A DNA stretch of 18,129 nucleotides from DATGLE01 sp035294325. GTDB lineage: Bacteria; Chloroflexota; Ktedonobacteria; Ktedonobacterales; Ktedonobacteraceae. Positions 7,261 to 14,429 of this stretch are shown one piece after another. The position numbers were made by a program, and so were the translations under genes. The stretch covers positions 1 through 18,129 of the forward strand of contig DATGLE010000257.1 in NCBI GenBank assembly GCA_035294325.1, written 5' to 3'. The notes under the pieces were generated by a model. It saw only the letters and a program-made list of their open reading frames with translations. It made no database searches and had not been told where the DNA came from. Position 1 is the stretch's first letter, and the number at the start of each line of letters is the position of its first letter.

Positions 7261-7341
7261 TAGAAAGTATATCACACAGTTGAGAATACGCAGGCGGGCG
7301 CAGCTCGCCTGCGTATTCTCAACTGTGTGATATACTTTCTA
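7261..7341. repeat. Perfect 36-bp-arm palindrome (E3) between divergent genes
   Basis: Arms 7261-7296 and 7306-7341 are exact reverse complements. The 9-nt centre can pair further (with one G/T pair), leaving the 3-nt loop GCA at 7300-7302. The flanking mini-hairpins of the other elements are absent, so this may be a related but reduced copy or an independent palindrome. It fills most of the gap between the DUF4129 gene (start 7181) and the STAND-TPR gene (start 7377). Because the genes diverge, it cannot serve as a terminator for either. Confidence 0.85.
7329..7336 (+). promoter_or_regulatory. Possible extended -10 toward the STAND-TPR gene
   Basis: TGATATACT (7328-7336) matches an extended -10 element (TG, one base, TATACT). 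Because the sequence is one arm of a perfect palindrome, the mirror copy (7266-7274 on the minus strand) points at the DUF4129 gene. No convincing -35 is visible, so this is a suggestion only. Confidence 0.3.
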
Positions 7342-7376
7342 GAAAGGTTTGGAGACATAAGTGAGGTAAATTCTGC

Positions 7377-10300
7377 ATGCCCTTCGTAAAGAAGAACGAT
7401 CCCAGAAGCCCTCAACCCGCAGCCGACATACAGAAGCTTTTCGTCGGGCGCGCCAGCGAACTGCAATTCTTTCGCGAACACATCCTCAAGCCGGAGGATC
7501 CCACCTATAACATCATCTCGGTCTATGGCGATGGCGGCGTCGGCAAATCAACGCTCATTAACCGCATTATCGATGAGGCTGGCTCGGCTGCCTACCGCGA
7601 ATACTGCTTCACGGCCAGAGTCGATGAGCGGCAGGCTACAGCGGCGAGCATGATGGAGAAGTTCGCCAGCCAGTTGCGTATGCGCAACAACTTCAAGCGG
7701 GCGCTGGCGCGTTATAAAGACGCTATGTACAGGCTACAGGCCGAGCAGGAGACGATGCAGGATGCCGTATTGCAGCGCGCCCCCGACTTCGCGGGCGCTG
7801 CCGTGGAGGGGGTGCCGTTCGTCGGTCCGCTGCTGCGCGAGGGCGTCAAAATGACCACCGAGCACGTCCTGCACAGCTATGGCATGGGCCAGGCGCGGCG
7901 CGCTTCCGCACGCCTGGAGGATCCTATCGGCGAACTGACGGCTGCCTTCGTCGCGGAACTCAATCGCCTGGCCGATACCCAGGTCACGCTCGCCGGGCAG
8001 TGGACGCGCCGCCGCTACAGGCTTCTCCTCTTCTTCGATACCTTTGAGCAACTGGCGGCGGAGGCAGCTCCCTGGCTGCTCGATCACTTCCTCGTCTCCG
8101 ATATCAGTAACAGCGTTGTGCTCATCATCGCCGGCCGTATCCCTATCGAGCGCTCGCTGCCCGACGATCCCAAACGCTGGCTGCCTTATCGCGATAACCA
8201 CGTCATCTATTCCATTGGCCTCAACAGTTTTACGGAGGAGGAAACGCGTTCCTATCTGGAGCAGCGCGGCATTACCGATCCGGCGCGCGTCACCAGGATC
8301 TGGCAGCTCTCGCACGGCCTGCCCCTCTATCTCAGTCTGCTGCCCTCCGATCCCCGGTACGAGATTGATCCCACGGCGGATGTCGTCGCGAACTTTCTGC
8401 GCTGGATACCGGAGGAGGAGGCGGTCAAGCGGCGGCTGGTGCTCGATGCATCGCTCTTTTCGCGCCCCTTCAATCAGGATGAACTGACGGCATTGAGCTA
8501 CATACCGGAGCAGGAGCGGGCCGCGCTCTATCACTGGCTCATCAGGCAGTCGTTTGTGCTCAAAAGCGCGCAGGATGGACGCTATAGCTATCACGAGCTG
8601 GCCGAGGAGCTGTTCAGCCGCCATTTCTACCTGGAGTCGCCCAACGCCTGCTATGCTACGCGCCGCGCCCTGGTGGCCTACTATCGCCGCTGCCTTGAGG
8701 ATCTCCAGGCACTCGGTGGCAAGACAGCCGATAGCAGCGCCGAACGGCTGAGCCTGACGATGGCCCTTGCACGACAATTGTTCCTCCTGCCCGATGAGGC
8801 CAGCCATCTATCGGCTATGGAACAACTTCTTGAAGCTTACCATAGCACAAAACAGGATGAGGAGATCATACGGGCGCTGCGCGACCTCTTCCAGGATCAG
8901 CTTTACAATCTGGCGAACGCCGACGCCCGTGAAGCGGCCAGGCTGCTTGCCCATTACATAGAGGCCGCGCCGATGAGCCAGGATTTTGTGGTGGCGGCGA
9001 GCCGGCTGCTGAGAAAAATAGAGGCCGCGCCATCGTTTTCGCCCACCCTGCTCGCGCGTATCTATAGCAATCGCGGCATTGCTTATCGCGAACTCAACGA
9101 GTCTGAAAAGGCCCTGGAGGACTTCAATCGCGCCATAGTGCTCGATCCCGATGATGCGCGGGCCTACGGCAATCGCGGCATTACGCAGCGAGCACTCAAA
9201 CAATACGGGCAGGCACTCGCCGATCTTAACCGCGCGCTCTCCCTCGATGATACGATGGACTGGGTACATGTGGCACGGGGCGAGGTCTACCGCCATATTG
9301 GCGAATACCAGCGCGCGCTCGAAGATTTTAATCGCGCCCTCGCCATCGATCCAGATTACGCGGCGGCATACGCGGGCCGGGGCCGCGTCTATTACAAGCT
9401 CAAACAGTACGAGCGGGCGGCGCACGATCTCGAACATGGTCTCGCCCTCGATCCTGAGATGGCGTGGGCTTACGGGCATCTCGGCGAAGCTTACCGCGGG
9501 CTGCAAGAGTATGATCGTGCCATCGAGGAGTATACCCGCGCTATTGCTCTTGTGCCGGGCGAGGGCTATTTCTGGGCCTACGCTTCGCGCGGCCTGACCT
9601 ACTACTACCTCGGCGAGTACAGGAGCGCCCTCGCCGACCTCGATCACGCCATCGCCCTCAACGCCGACTACGCCTGGGGCTATGCCCATCGCGGCAGGAT
9701 CTATCGCCATCTCAAGCAATATGAGAAGGCGCTGTCCGATCTCGACCGCTCTCTCACCCTCGATCCCAACGATGCCTGGACCTACAGTCATCGGGGGCTG
9801 ACCTATCTCGCGCTCGGCCAGTATGACCGTGCGCTTGAGGATCTTAATCGCGCTATCGCCCTCAACCCTGATTACTGGCAGAATTATGGTCGTCGTGCCA
9901 GCATCTACCTGTATGTGAAAGATCTGACGAGCGCCGCAGCCGACTACGCCCGCGACTGCGCGGCCAGCACGATCAATATTCGCTCCTGCTGGATGAAAGA
10001 GTGGATCGCTATGTGCGAGCGGTGCGGCAATGCCGAAACGGCCGCGCGCCTGGAAGGTATCGCCTCTACCATGCTCCAGCATAAACTTGATCCACGCCGT
10101 CGCACGGTGCCTTACTTCGTGGCTGTCTGCCTGGGGGTGGCGCTCTGGCTGCGCGGACAGCCTGATCCAGCGCTGGCAAAGATGGCGGAGGCGCGTGCGC
10201 TGGACCTGCAAATGTGGGATGCGCCTTTCTGGGAGGGCATGATCTACGCCTCGCTGGGACGCGCGGAGGCCCTGAACTTATGGGAGCAATCCCTGTCTCT

Positions 10301-10403
10301 GGGGATGCCCCCTGTGCTGCTGGCCCCGCTGCGCTGGCTGGAGCACGGCCAGCCCGACTTCTATGCGCAGTATGCGGTGCCACTACTGGCACGCTGCGCT
10401 TGA
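7377..10403 (+). CDS. STAND-type P-loop NTPase with C-terminal TPR array
   Basis: This 1008-residue protein is a likely signal-sensing NTPase scaffold. After a 20-residue lead comes FVGRASELQFF (22-32), then Walker A GDGGVGKST (51-59), Walker B LLLFFDTFE (216-224), a sensor strand VVLIIAGR (247-254) and the GLPLYLS motif (314-320) typical of STAND/AP-ATPase proteins. A winged-helix and helical region follows (about 345-540). From about residue 553 there are eight regular 34-residue TPRs and one degenerate repeat (to about 860), each with the core pattern AxxxRGxxYxxLxxYxxALxDxxRAIxLDP; a non-repeated tail ends the protein. No nuclease, TIR, protease or membrane effector is fused. GAGGT lies 9 bp before the ATG. 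STAND-TPR proteins act as switches in regulation or in anti-phage defence; which applies here cannot be told. It stands alone between two palindromes. Confidence 0.9.
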   Translation: MPFVKKNDPRSPQPAADIQKLFVGRASELQFFREHILKPEDPTYNIISVYGDGGVGKSTLINRIIDEAGSAAYREYCFTARVDERQATAASMMEKFASQLRMRNNFKRALARYKDAMYRLQAEQETMQDAVLQRAPDFAGAAVEGVPFVGPLLREGVKMTTEHVLHSYGMGQARRASARLEDPIGELTAAFVAELNRLADTQVTLAGQWTRRRYRLLLFFDTFEQLAAEAAPWLLDHFLVSDISNSVVLIIAGRIPIERSLPDDPKRWLPYRDNHVIYSIGLNSFTEEETRSYLEQRGITDPARVTRIWQLSHGLPLYLSLLPSDPRYEIDPTADVVANFLRWIPEEEAVKRRLVLDASLFSRPFNQDELTALSYIPEQERAALYHWLIRQSFVLKSAQDGRYSYHELAEELFSRHFYLESPNACYATRRALVAYYRRCLEDLQALGGKTADSSAERLSLTMALARQLFLLPDEASHLSAMEQLLEAYHSTKQDEEIIRALRDLFQDQLYNLANADAREAARLLAHYIEAAPMSQDFVVAASRLLRKIEAAPSFSPTLLARIYSNRGIAYRELNESEKALEDFNRAIVLDPDDARAYGNRGITQRALKQYGQALADLNRALSLDDTMDWVHVARGEVYRHIGEYQRALEDFNRALAIDPDYAAAYAGRGRVYYKLKQYERAAHDLEHGLALDPEMAWAYGHLGEAYRGLQEYDRAIEEYTRAIALVPGEGYFWAYASRGLTYYYLGEYRSALADLDHAIALNADYAWGYAHRGRIYRHLKQYEKALSDLDRSLTLDPNDAWTYSHRGLTYLALGQYDRALEDLNRAIALNPDYWQNYGRRASIYLYVKDLTSAAADYARDCAASTINIRSCWMKEWIAMCERCGNAETAARLEGIASTMLQHKLDPRRRTVPYFVAVCLGVALWLRGQPDPALAKMAEARALDLQMWDAPFWEGMIYASLGRAEALNLWEQSLSLGMPPVLLAPLRWLEHGQPDFYAQYAVPLLARCA

Positions 10404-10515
10404 TTCTGCAACAATTCTGCGACATTTTCTCGATACCCGCGTGACAAAGTGCCTGTATCATATCCTCCAGAGAACGATGAAACGATATCAAGTGTCGTAA
10501 CTGCTCAGGCCCCTG

Positions 10516-10600
10516 TCGCTTACAGCGACCTGGTTGTTGGTGCGGGAGTGCGCTGCGAACGCCGTCCGCACTCCTGCACCAACAACCAGCGAAGCATCGC
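10516..10600. mobile_element. Palindromic element copy E4
   Basis: The B-like mini-hairpin TCGCT-TAC-AGCGA (10516-10528) is followed directly by a long hairpin with arms 10530-10552 and 10567-10589 (23 bp, one G/T pair) and then by a degenerate A-side hairpin GCGA-AGCA-TCGC (10589-10600). The 14-nt centre contains GCGAACGC. Outer sequences 10499-10510 and 10602-10614 are weakly inverted to each other. It lies between the STAND-TPR gene and the Nudix gene, about 35 bp before the latter. The rest of this 231-bp gap (10404-10498) shows nothing recognisable. Confidence 0.6.
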
Positions 10601-10634
10601 AGGCGTTGAGGAGTTCGAGAAATGAGGTTCAATT

Positions 10635-11147
10635 ATGCTCTATGATCTTCTGAAAAAATGCACGGGTATCTTCTTTAATATCCTGAACAAGCTTCTGGGC
10701 GGCAAATTGCCACCTTTCGGCAGCGCCTGCGTGATTGTTGAGGATCACGACTATTACCTCGTCGTCCAACTGCCCGGAAACCGCACGGTATTTCCCGGCG
10801 GTTTTATGACCTGGCGTGAGAATCCCGGGCAGGCTGCGGAGCGCGAGGGCCGAGAGGAGACCGGTCTGACACTGCGTGCCGGCGACCTGATCAATTTCTA
10901 CTCGCTCACCAGTGATCGCTGGACGAACATGAGTAATATTAGCTTCGTCTTTCACGCTGAAGTCGTGGGCGGAGAACTGCGCTCGAATATCGAGGGGCGG
11001 CCGTGCTGGCTGCACGAGAGCGAACTACGCACGCGGCTCAGCGGCCACTCGCTGCGCGTTCTCGACGACTACCTTCGCTATAGAGCGTCGCGGCGAGAGC
11101 AACAGGCGATGCTGGAAGCCTCGCGGGAACTGCTCCCTGTGGCCTGA
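10635..11147 (+). CDS. Nudix hydrolase
   Basis: The 170-residue protein should hydrolyse a nucleoside diphosphate linked to another group, using Mg2+ held by the Nudix box. That box is complete at residues 56-78: a Gly, five residues, Glu62, seven residues, then R70-E71-G-R-E74-E75-T-G77-L. The first position after RE is Gly instead of the usual bulky hydrophobic residue. A short hydrophobic, amphipathic lead (GIFFNILNKLLGG, 11-23) precedes the fold and could let it touch the membrane. Substrate cannot be read; ADP-ribose, NADH, mutagenic dNTPs or others are possible. GAGG lies 8 bp before the ATG. The stop is 3 bp from the stop of the convergent zinc-ribbon gene, with no room for a separate terminator. 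Confidence 0.92.
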   Translation: MLYDLLKKCTGIFFNILNKLLGGKLPPFGSACVIVEDHDYYLVVQLPGNRTVFPGGFMTWRENPGQAAEREGREETGLTLRAGDLINFYSLTSDRWTNMSNISFVFHAEVVGGELRSNIEGRPCWLHESELRTRLSGHSLRVLDDYLRYRASRREQQAMLEASRELLPVA

Positions 11148-11150
11148 GCA

Positions 11151-11531
11151 TCAGGTCGCAGACTGGAGCTTCGCACCGCATTCGGAGCAGAAACGAGATC
11201 CCGTCGCAACCGGGGATGAGCACTGCGGGCAAAACAAGTCGGGAAGCGGAAGTTTCGTTCCGCAATCCTGACAGAATTTGCCCGCAGTGCCCATGCGGCG
11301 GCAGTTTGGACACATCACAGTCGCTGGCTGTCCAGGCGTACTAAAGCCTGCCATGGCGGCCGGTGTGGAAGCCTGGACTGGTTGCCCGGGAAGATATGCC
11401 TGCTGGTAACTGGCTGGCAACTGTGGTGCAGATGGCTGGACGAGATCTGGTGTGACGGCTGATGGGATAGCGCCGGCATTGAATCCGGGGGCGTGATAGC
11501 TCTCTTCGATCCGCTTGCGCTGTGCGTCCAT
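11151..11531 (-). CDS. Small double zinc-ribbon protein
   Basis: This 126-residue protein has a Pro/Ala/Gln-rich, probably disordered first half (about 1-70) and two four-cysteine zinc ribbons: C74, C77, C87, C90 (CPNC...CQDC) and C101, C104, C115, C118 (CPQC...CSEC). Such paired ribbons are common in small bacterial adaptor proteins of unclear function. The ATG at 11531 is chosen because the reading frame above it soon enters repeat element E5, whose translation is not protein-like; the ribosome binding site (GAGAAG, close to the ATG) is weak, so the start is less sure than the rest. It converges on the Nudix gene with a 3-bp gap. It may bind a protein partner or nucleic acid; nothing nearby identifies one. 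Confidence 0.75.
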   Translation of the reverse strand: MDAQRKRIEESYHAPGFNAGAIPSAVTPDLVQPSAPQLPASYQQAYLPGQPVQASTPAAMAGFSTPGQPATVMCPNCRRMGTAGKFCQDCGTKLPLPDLFCPQCSSPVATGSRFCSECGAKLQSAT

Positions 11532-11569
11532 GTTCTTCTCATGGAGAAATTGCGTGCCCTCGGCCCTTA

Positions 11570-11751
11570 GAGAGTGTCTGGTTCTCAGCGCCCTTACCTC
11601 CCTGACAGAATGGATAGTCGCGCGGCTTCGCCGCACCAGAAAGATATCTTGTTTTGCGACAGTGCGCGAAGCGCACTGTCGCAAAACAAGATATCTGAAA
11701 GCGAGCGCCGCAGGCGCGAGCAAGCGCAGGTTTCAGCAAGCAGACACTCTC
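11570..11751. mobile_element. Palindromic element copy E5, the best-defined copy (MITE-like)
   Basis: This 182-bp element has 11-bp perfect terminal inverted repeats (GAGAGTGTCTG at 11570-11580 and its complement at 11741-11751). Both ends are flanked by TTA (11567-11569 and 11752-11754), a candidate 3-bp target duplication. Inside are the B mini-hairpin GCGGC-TTC-GCCGC (11622-11634), a perfect long hairpin with arms 11642-11667 and 11671-11696 (26 bp, loop GAA) and the A mini-hairpin GCGCC-GCA-GGCGC (11705-11717). It encodes no plausible protein. It lies 39 bp upstream of the zinc-ribbon start and 3' of the AI-2E gene. Bases 11755-11865 to the next gene show nothing recognisable. Confidence 0.8.
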
Positions 11752-11865
11752 TTAGATCTGGCGCGCAATTGGTGCAGAGATTGATCTGGACATTAAAATA
11801 TTTCATACAGACCGTGTAATGGCACTTTGGGCAGGTATGGAAATTATGCTGGACCTGTTATTATT

Positions 11866-13023
11866 TTATATTCTCTGCTGCTCGCTCTTTTTCTCAGAAG
11901 GAGAAGAAGGCGCTTCCTGGGAAGGAAACTCCTCACGGTGCGCCTGGCGCCATTCGGCCCAGAAGGCGACGATGAGGGCCTGCAAAATGCCGGCGATAGG
12001 CGCGGCAAAGACAATGCCCAGAATGCCGTAGAGTTCGTCTCCGGCGATGACCGCGAAGAGCGAAACCAGCGGATGAATACGCAGGGCGCGCCCGATGATA
12101 CGTGGCCCCAGGATATAGCCCTCGATGGCATGTATGCCGAGGAAATAGAGCAGCACCAGCACCGCATTCAGCCATCCATGTGTGATGAGGGCCAGGAAGA
12201 CACAGATGAAACCTGTAATGATGACTCCGAGGATGGGCACAAACTCGAACAGGAAAGCCAGCACGCCGAGCAAGAGCGCGAACGGAACCCCGAACAGACG
12301 CATCCCCGCGCCTACGAGGAAGCCGATAATGAGCGCAAGCAGGATTTCGCCGCGAATGTACCCTCCAATGACGCGCTTCATGATATCAAGAAGAAGGTTT
12401 ACCCTTCCTCGTATGCTCAGTGGCGGGCTGCTGTGTAGCCATTGTGCGATGCGTGTGCCATCGGCCAGCAGGTAAATACTGACGACGCCCACCACAAGCA
12501 CATCGATAATTACACTGAAGACACTGCTTACCAGCAGCGTGACGTTGCTGACTGCTCCCTGCAACTGCGCTACGAGTTGCTGGCCGGCCTGCTGGATCTG
12601 ATAGGTTGTAATGCCAGCTTTATTCAAAAGTGTGATGATCGGGCGCGCCTGGCTGTTGCCCGGCTGCAATAGCGCCTGGATATAGCCGACGAATGAAGCA
12701 CTCTGGCTGATCGCCGTCGTTATGATCCAGTAGAGCAGGGCGCCAAGCGCGCCCAGAATGATGATATAAACGATGAGTATTGCCAGCCAGCGCGGTATGA
12801 CGTGCTCAAAAAACCTCACCAGAGGATAGACGCCGACGGCAAGGATGGTTCCCACCGCGAAGAGGATGACAGTGTTAATAATATGCCCTATCAGCCAGAT
12901 CCCTATCGCGGCGAAGATGATCCAGATAAAGATGGTCAGCGATATGACGAGCCGCCCCGTCCACCTGGCCGTGCGATTCTCGTTGTCGCGCGTTTCTTTG
13001 GGTTGTATGAGATGGGTAGACAC
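11866..13023 (-). CDS. AI-2E family transporter (PerM-like membrane protein)
   Basis: A polytopic membrane protein of the AI-2 exporter superfamily; members export small molecules such as autoinducer 2 or act in Na+/Li+ efflux, and most have no known substrate. The pattern fits well: paired N-terminal membrane segments, IPRWLAILIVYIIILGALGA, a soluble middle, GYIRGEILLALIIGFLVGAG, PFALLLGVLAFLFEFVPILG, and the C-terminal ILGIVFAAPIAGILQALIVA. The frame stays open upstream to 13233, but that stretch is translated repeat element E6 and has no family resemblance. The most plausible start is the in-frame GTG at 13023 (385 residues, a normal length), although its ribosome binding site is poor. It is a single gene between elements E5 and E6. 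Confidence 0.85.
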   Translation of the reverse strand: MSTHLIQPKETRDNENRTARWTGRLVISLTIFIWIIFAAIGIWLIGHIINTVILFAVGTILAVGVYPLVRFFEHVIPRWLAILIVYIIILGALGALLYWIITTAISQSASFVGYIQALLQPGNSQARPIITLLNKAGITTYQIQQAGQQLVAQLQGAVSNVTLLVSSVFSVIIDVLVVGVVSIYLLADGTRIAQWLHSSPPLSIRGRVNLLLDIMKRVIGGYIRGEILLALIIGFLVGAGMRLFGVPFALLLGVLAFLFEFVPILGVIITGFICVFLALITHGWLNAVLVLLYFLGIHAIEGYILGPRIIGRALRIHPLVSLFAVIAGDELYGILGIVFAAPIAGILQALIVAFWAEWRQAHREEFPSQEAPSSPSEKKSEQQRI

Positions 13024-13067
13024 CTGTCTTTTTCTCTCGATGACCGTTATACTTGTACACTCTTCAA

Positions 13068-13245
13068 GGGGGTGTCTGATGGTCGACTCCCAGGCGTGCT
13101 CGCACCTGTGGCGCTCACCGGAGGGATATGTCTGGTGGAAAATGCGCTTCGCGCATTTTCCACCAGACATATCCCTCCCCGGCGCGGCAGAGCCGCGCGA
13201 ACGTCCGGCGCCAAAGGGCGTAGCCGCTGACAATCAGGTACTCTC
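13068..13245. mobile_element. Palindromic element copy E6 (MITE-like)
   Basis: Terminal repeats are GGGGGTGTCTGAT (13068-13080) and ATCAGGTACTCTC (13233-13245), inverted with four mismatches and clearly related to the ends of E5. Inside, from left: the A mini-hairpin GCACC-TGT-GGCGC (13102-13114, one G/T pair), a perfect long hairpin with arms 13120-13147 and 13151-13178 (28 bp, loop TTC) and the B mini-hairpin CGCGGC-AGA-GCCGCG (13183-13197). TTA follows the right end, as in E5; the left flank is CAA, so no target duplication remains. It is in the opposite orientation to E5 and sits 45 bp above the AI-2E start. Confidence 0.78.
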
Positions 13246-13273
13246 TTAGAACACGGATACAGGGAGAGAAAAG

Positions 13274-13279
13274 TATAAT
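13274..13279 (+). promoter_or_regulatory. Consensus -10 box upstream of the aldolase operon
   Basis: TATAAT is a perfect -10 hexamer; the -35 region at 13251-13256 (ACACGG) is poor. A small hairpin, ACCTGA (13284-13289) with TCAGGT (13299-13304), follows in the possible leader. A second -10-like box, TATACT, occurs at 13444-13449. Either could drive the operon starting at 13514. Weak evidence. Confidence 0.25.
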
Positions 13280-13356
13280 TGAGACCTGAAACTCAGGCTC
13301 AGGTGACGGGGAAGGTGTATTCAAGGAATGGACCTGCTTTCCGACACACACATGTT

Positions 13357-13418
13357 CGCCCGGCGGAGCCGCGCGCATGCCGGGCGAGAGAGAACACTGA
13401 GCATGAGATACACTCTAG
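13357..13418. mobile_element. Fragment of a palindromic element (E8, B side only)
   Basis: CGGC-GGA-GCCG (13361-13371) is the B mini-hairpin, enclosed by CGCCCGGC (13357-13364) and GCCGGGCG (13379-13386). The following GAGAGAGAAC and the end-like sequence GCATGAGATACACTCTAG (13401-13418) parallel those after the B hairpin of E2 (1948-1987). No long hairpin or A hairpin is seen, so this is a partial or decayed copy, again in the region 5' of a gene. Confidence 0.5.
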
Positions 13419-13513
13419 ACCGGGCAGGTGTCTGCGGCATGGGGTATACTCGGAGTGATAGGGCTTTCTTGAGAGAATTCCGGGTGATGAGACCTGTATT
13501 TGAAAGGAGAGCT

Positions 13514-14413
13514 ATGCGCTTACGACGAACCGAACTATCCACTCCAGGCAGCAACGAGAGCATGATGCAGAAGGCCGCCGCCAGCAACGCCGACCTGGTA
13601 TTTCTTGATCTCGAAGACGCGGTATCGCCCAATGAAAAAGTAGCGGCAAGAGGTAAAGTAATCACCGCCTTGAAAACGCTGAACTGGGGCAAGAAGACGC
13701 GGGCGGTACGCGTGAACAGCCTCGACACCGAGTATGCCTATCAGGACATTATCCAGGTTGTTGAAGAGGCCGGGGAATATCTCGATATTATCATCATCCC
13801 GAAGGTGAAAGAGGCGAGGGATGTATGGTGGGTTGATGTGCTGCTATCGCAGATTGAGCAGCGTATCAAGCTTTCAAAGCGTATCGGGCTTGAGGCGCTT
13901 ATTGAAGAGGTGGAGGCGATGGTTAACGCCGAGCAAATCGCGCGGGCCAGCCCGCGCCTTGAGGCGCTGATCTTCGGCCCCGGCGACTACTCCGCTTCCC
14001 AGGGCGTCACCACCGGGACGATTGGCGGCGATTCAGAACTGTACCCCGGCGATATCTGGCACTATGCGCGCAATAAGGTGATTATCGCCGCACGCGCCGC
14101 CGGAATCGTCGCCGTTGATGGGCCGTACTCCGCGTTCAGGGATCTCGATGGCTATCGTCGCGAGTGCCAGCGCGCCTTCGTTCTGGGCGCCGTAGGCAAA
14201 TGGGCCATCCATCCCGGCCAGATCGCTGTTGCCCATGAGGTCTTCTCCCCCACACAGCAGGAGGTAGAGCGTGCGCGTAAGCTGGTAAAAGCCTATGAGG
14301 AGGCGCGCGTGCAGGGGCTTGGCGCGGTTGCCATCGATGGGGATATGGTCGATGCGGCGTCGGTCCGCATTTTGCAAAAGACGCTTCAGATGGCCGACTT
14401 GATCGGCATGTAA
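13514..14413 (+). CDS. HpcH/HpaI (CitE-like) aldolase/lyase family protein
   Basis: The 299-residue TIM-barrel enzyme belongs to the citrate lyase beta / malyl-CoA lyase group, which cleaves or forms C-C bonds in hydroxyacyl-CoA or hydroxy-acid substrates with Mg2+. Seen: LSTPGSNESMMQKAAASNAD (8-27), LDLEDAVSP (31-39), the conserved Arg in TRAVRVNS, the metal-binding Glu region LIEEVEAMVN, the Asp in FGPGDYS, and KWAIHPGQI near the C-terminus. Pattern and length fit CitE-like or malyl-CoA-lyase-like proteins better than HpaI proper; the substrate is not determined. The ATG at 13514 has AAAGGAG just upstream; the frame is open to 13328, but that part includes repeat fragment E8. The M20 peptidase gene follows after 16 bp, so the two form an operon. 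Confidence 0.9.
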   Translation: MRLRRTELSTPGSNESMMQKAAASNADLVFLDLEDAVSPNEKVAARGKVITALKTLNWGKKTRAVRVNSLDTEYAYQDIIQVVEEAGEYLDIIIIPKVKEARDVWWVDVLLSQIEQRIKLSKRIGLEALIEEVEAMVNAEQIARASPRLEALIFGPGDYSASQGVTTGTIGGDSELYPGDIWHYARNKVIIAARAAGIVAVDGPYSAFRDLDGYRRECQRAFVLGAVGKWAIHPGQIAVAHEVFSPTQQEVERARKLVKAYEEARVQGLGAVAIDGDMVDAASVRILQKTLQMADLIGM

Positions 14414-14429
14414 AATATAGGAGTTTGCC

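Noticed and set aside
7261..7341. Reading the E3 palindrome as a transcription terminator
   Set aside because: The flanking genes diverge, so no transcript is expected to end there, and no T-run follows the stem.
8808..10211. Long open frame (about 467 codons) on the minus strand inside the STAND-TPR gene, and a similar one at 120-884 inside the CoA-transferase gene
   Set aside because: They are antisense to strongly supported genes in GC-rich sequence, show no recognisable family pattern and have no good ribosome binding site; the long one is a mirror of the TPR periodicity.
10516..10600. Retron or other reverse-transcriptase-linked ncRNA for the three-hairpin elements
   Set aside because: The hairpin shape is suggestive, but no reverse transcriptase gene lies in the window and the copies are dispersed like MITEs.
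12875..13060. Small minus-strand frame overlapping the AI-2E start
   Set aside because: It overlaps the first membrane segments of the transporter in another frame and has no protein-like features.
13024..13233. Extended N-terminus of the AI-2E transporter
   Set aside because: The extra 70 residues are the translation of element E6 and its flank; the family fold begins after the GTG at 13023.
13328..13513. Extended N-terminus of the aldolase
   Set aside because: The extension crosses repeat fragment E8, while the ATG at 13514 has a strong ribosome binding site and gives the family-typical N-terminus.
105..14413. CoA-transferase and CitE-like aldolase as parts of a 3-hydroxypropionate bicycle as in Chloroflexus
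   Set aside because: The two genes are 12 kb apart in separate units and no other pathway gene is seen; family membership alone is too weak.
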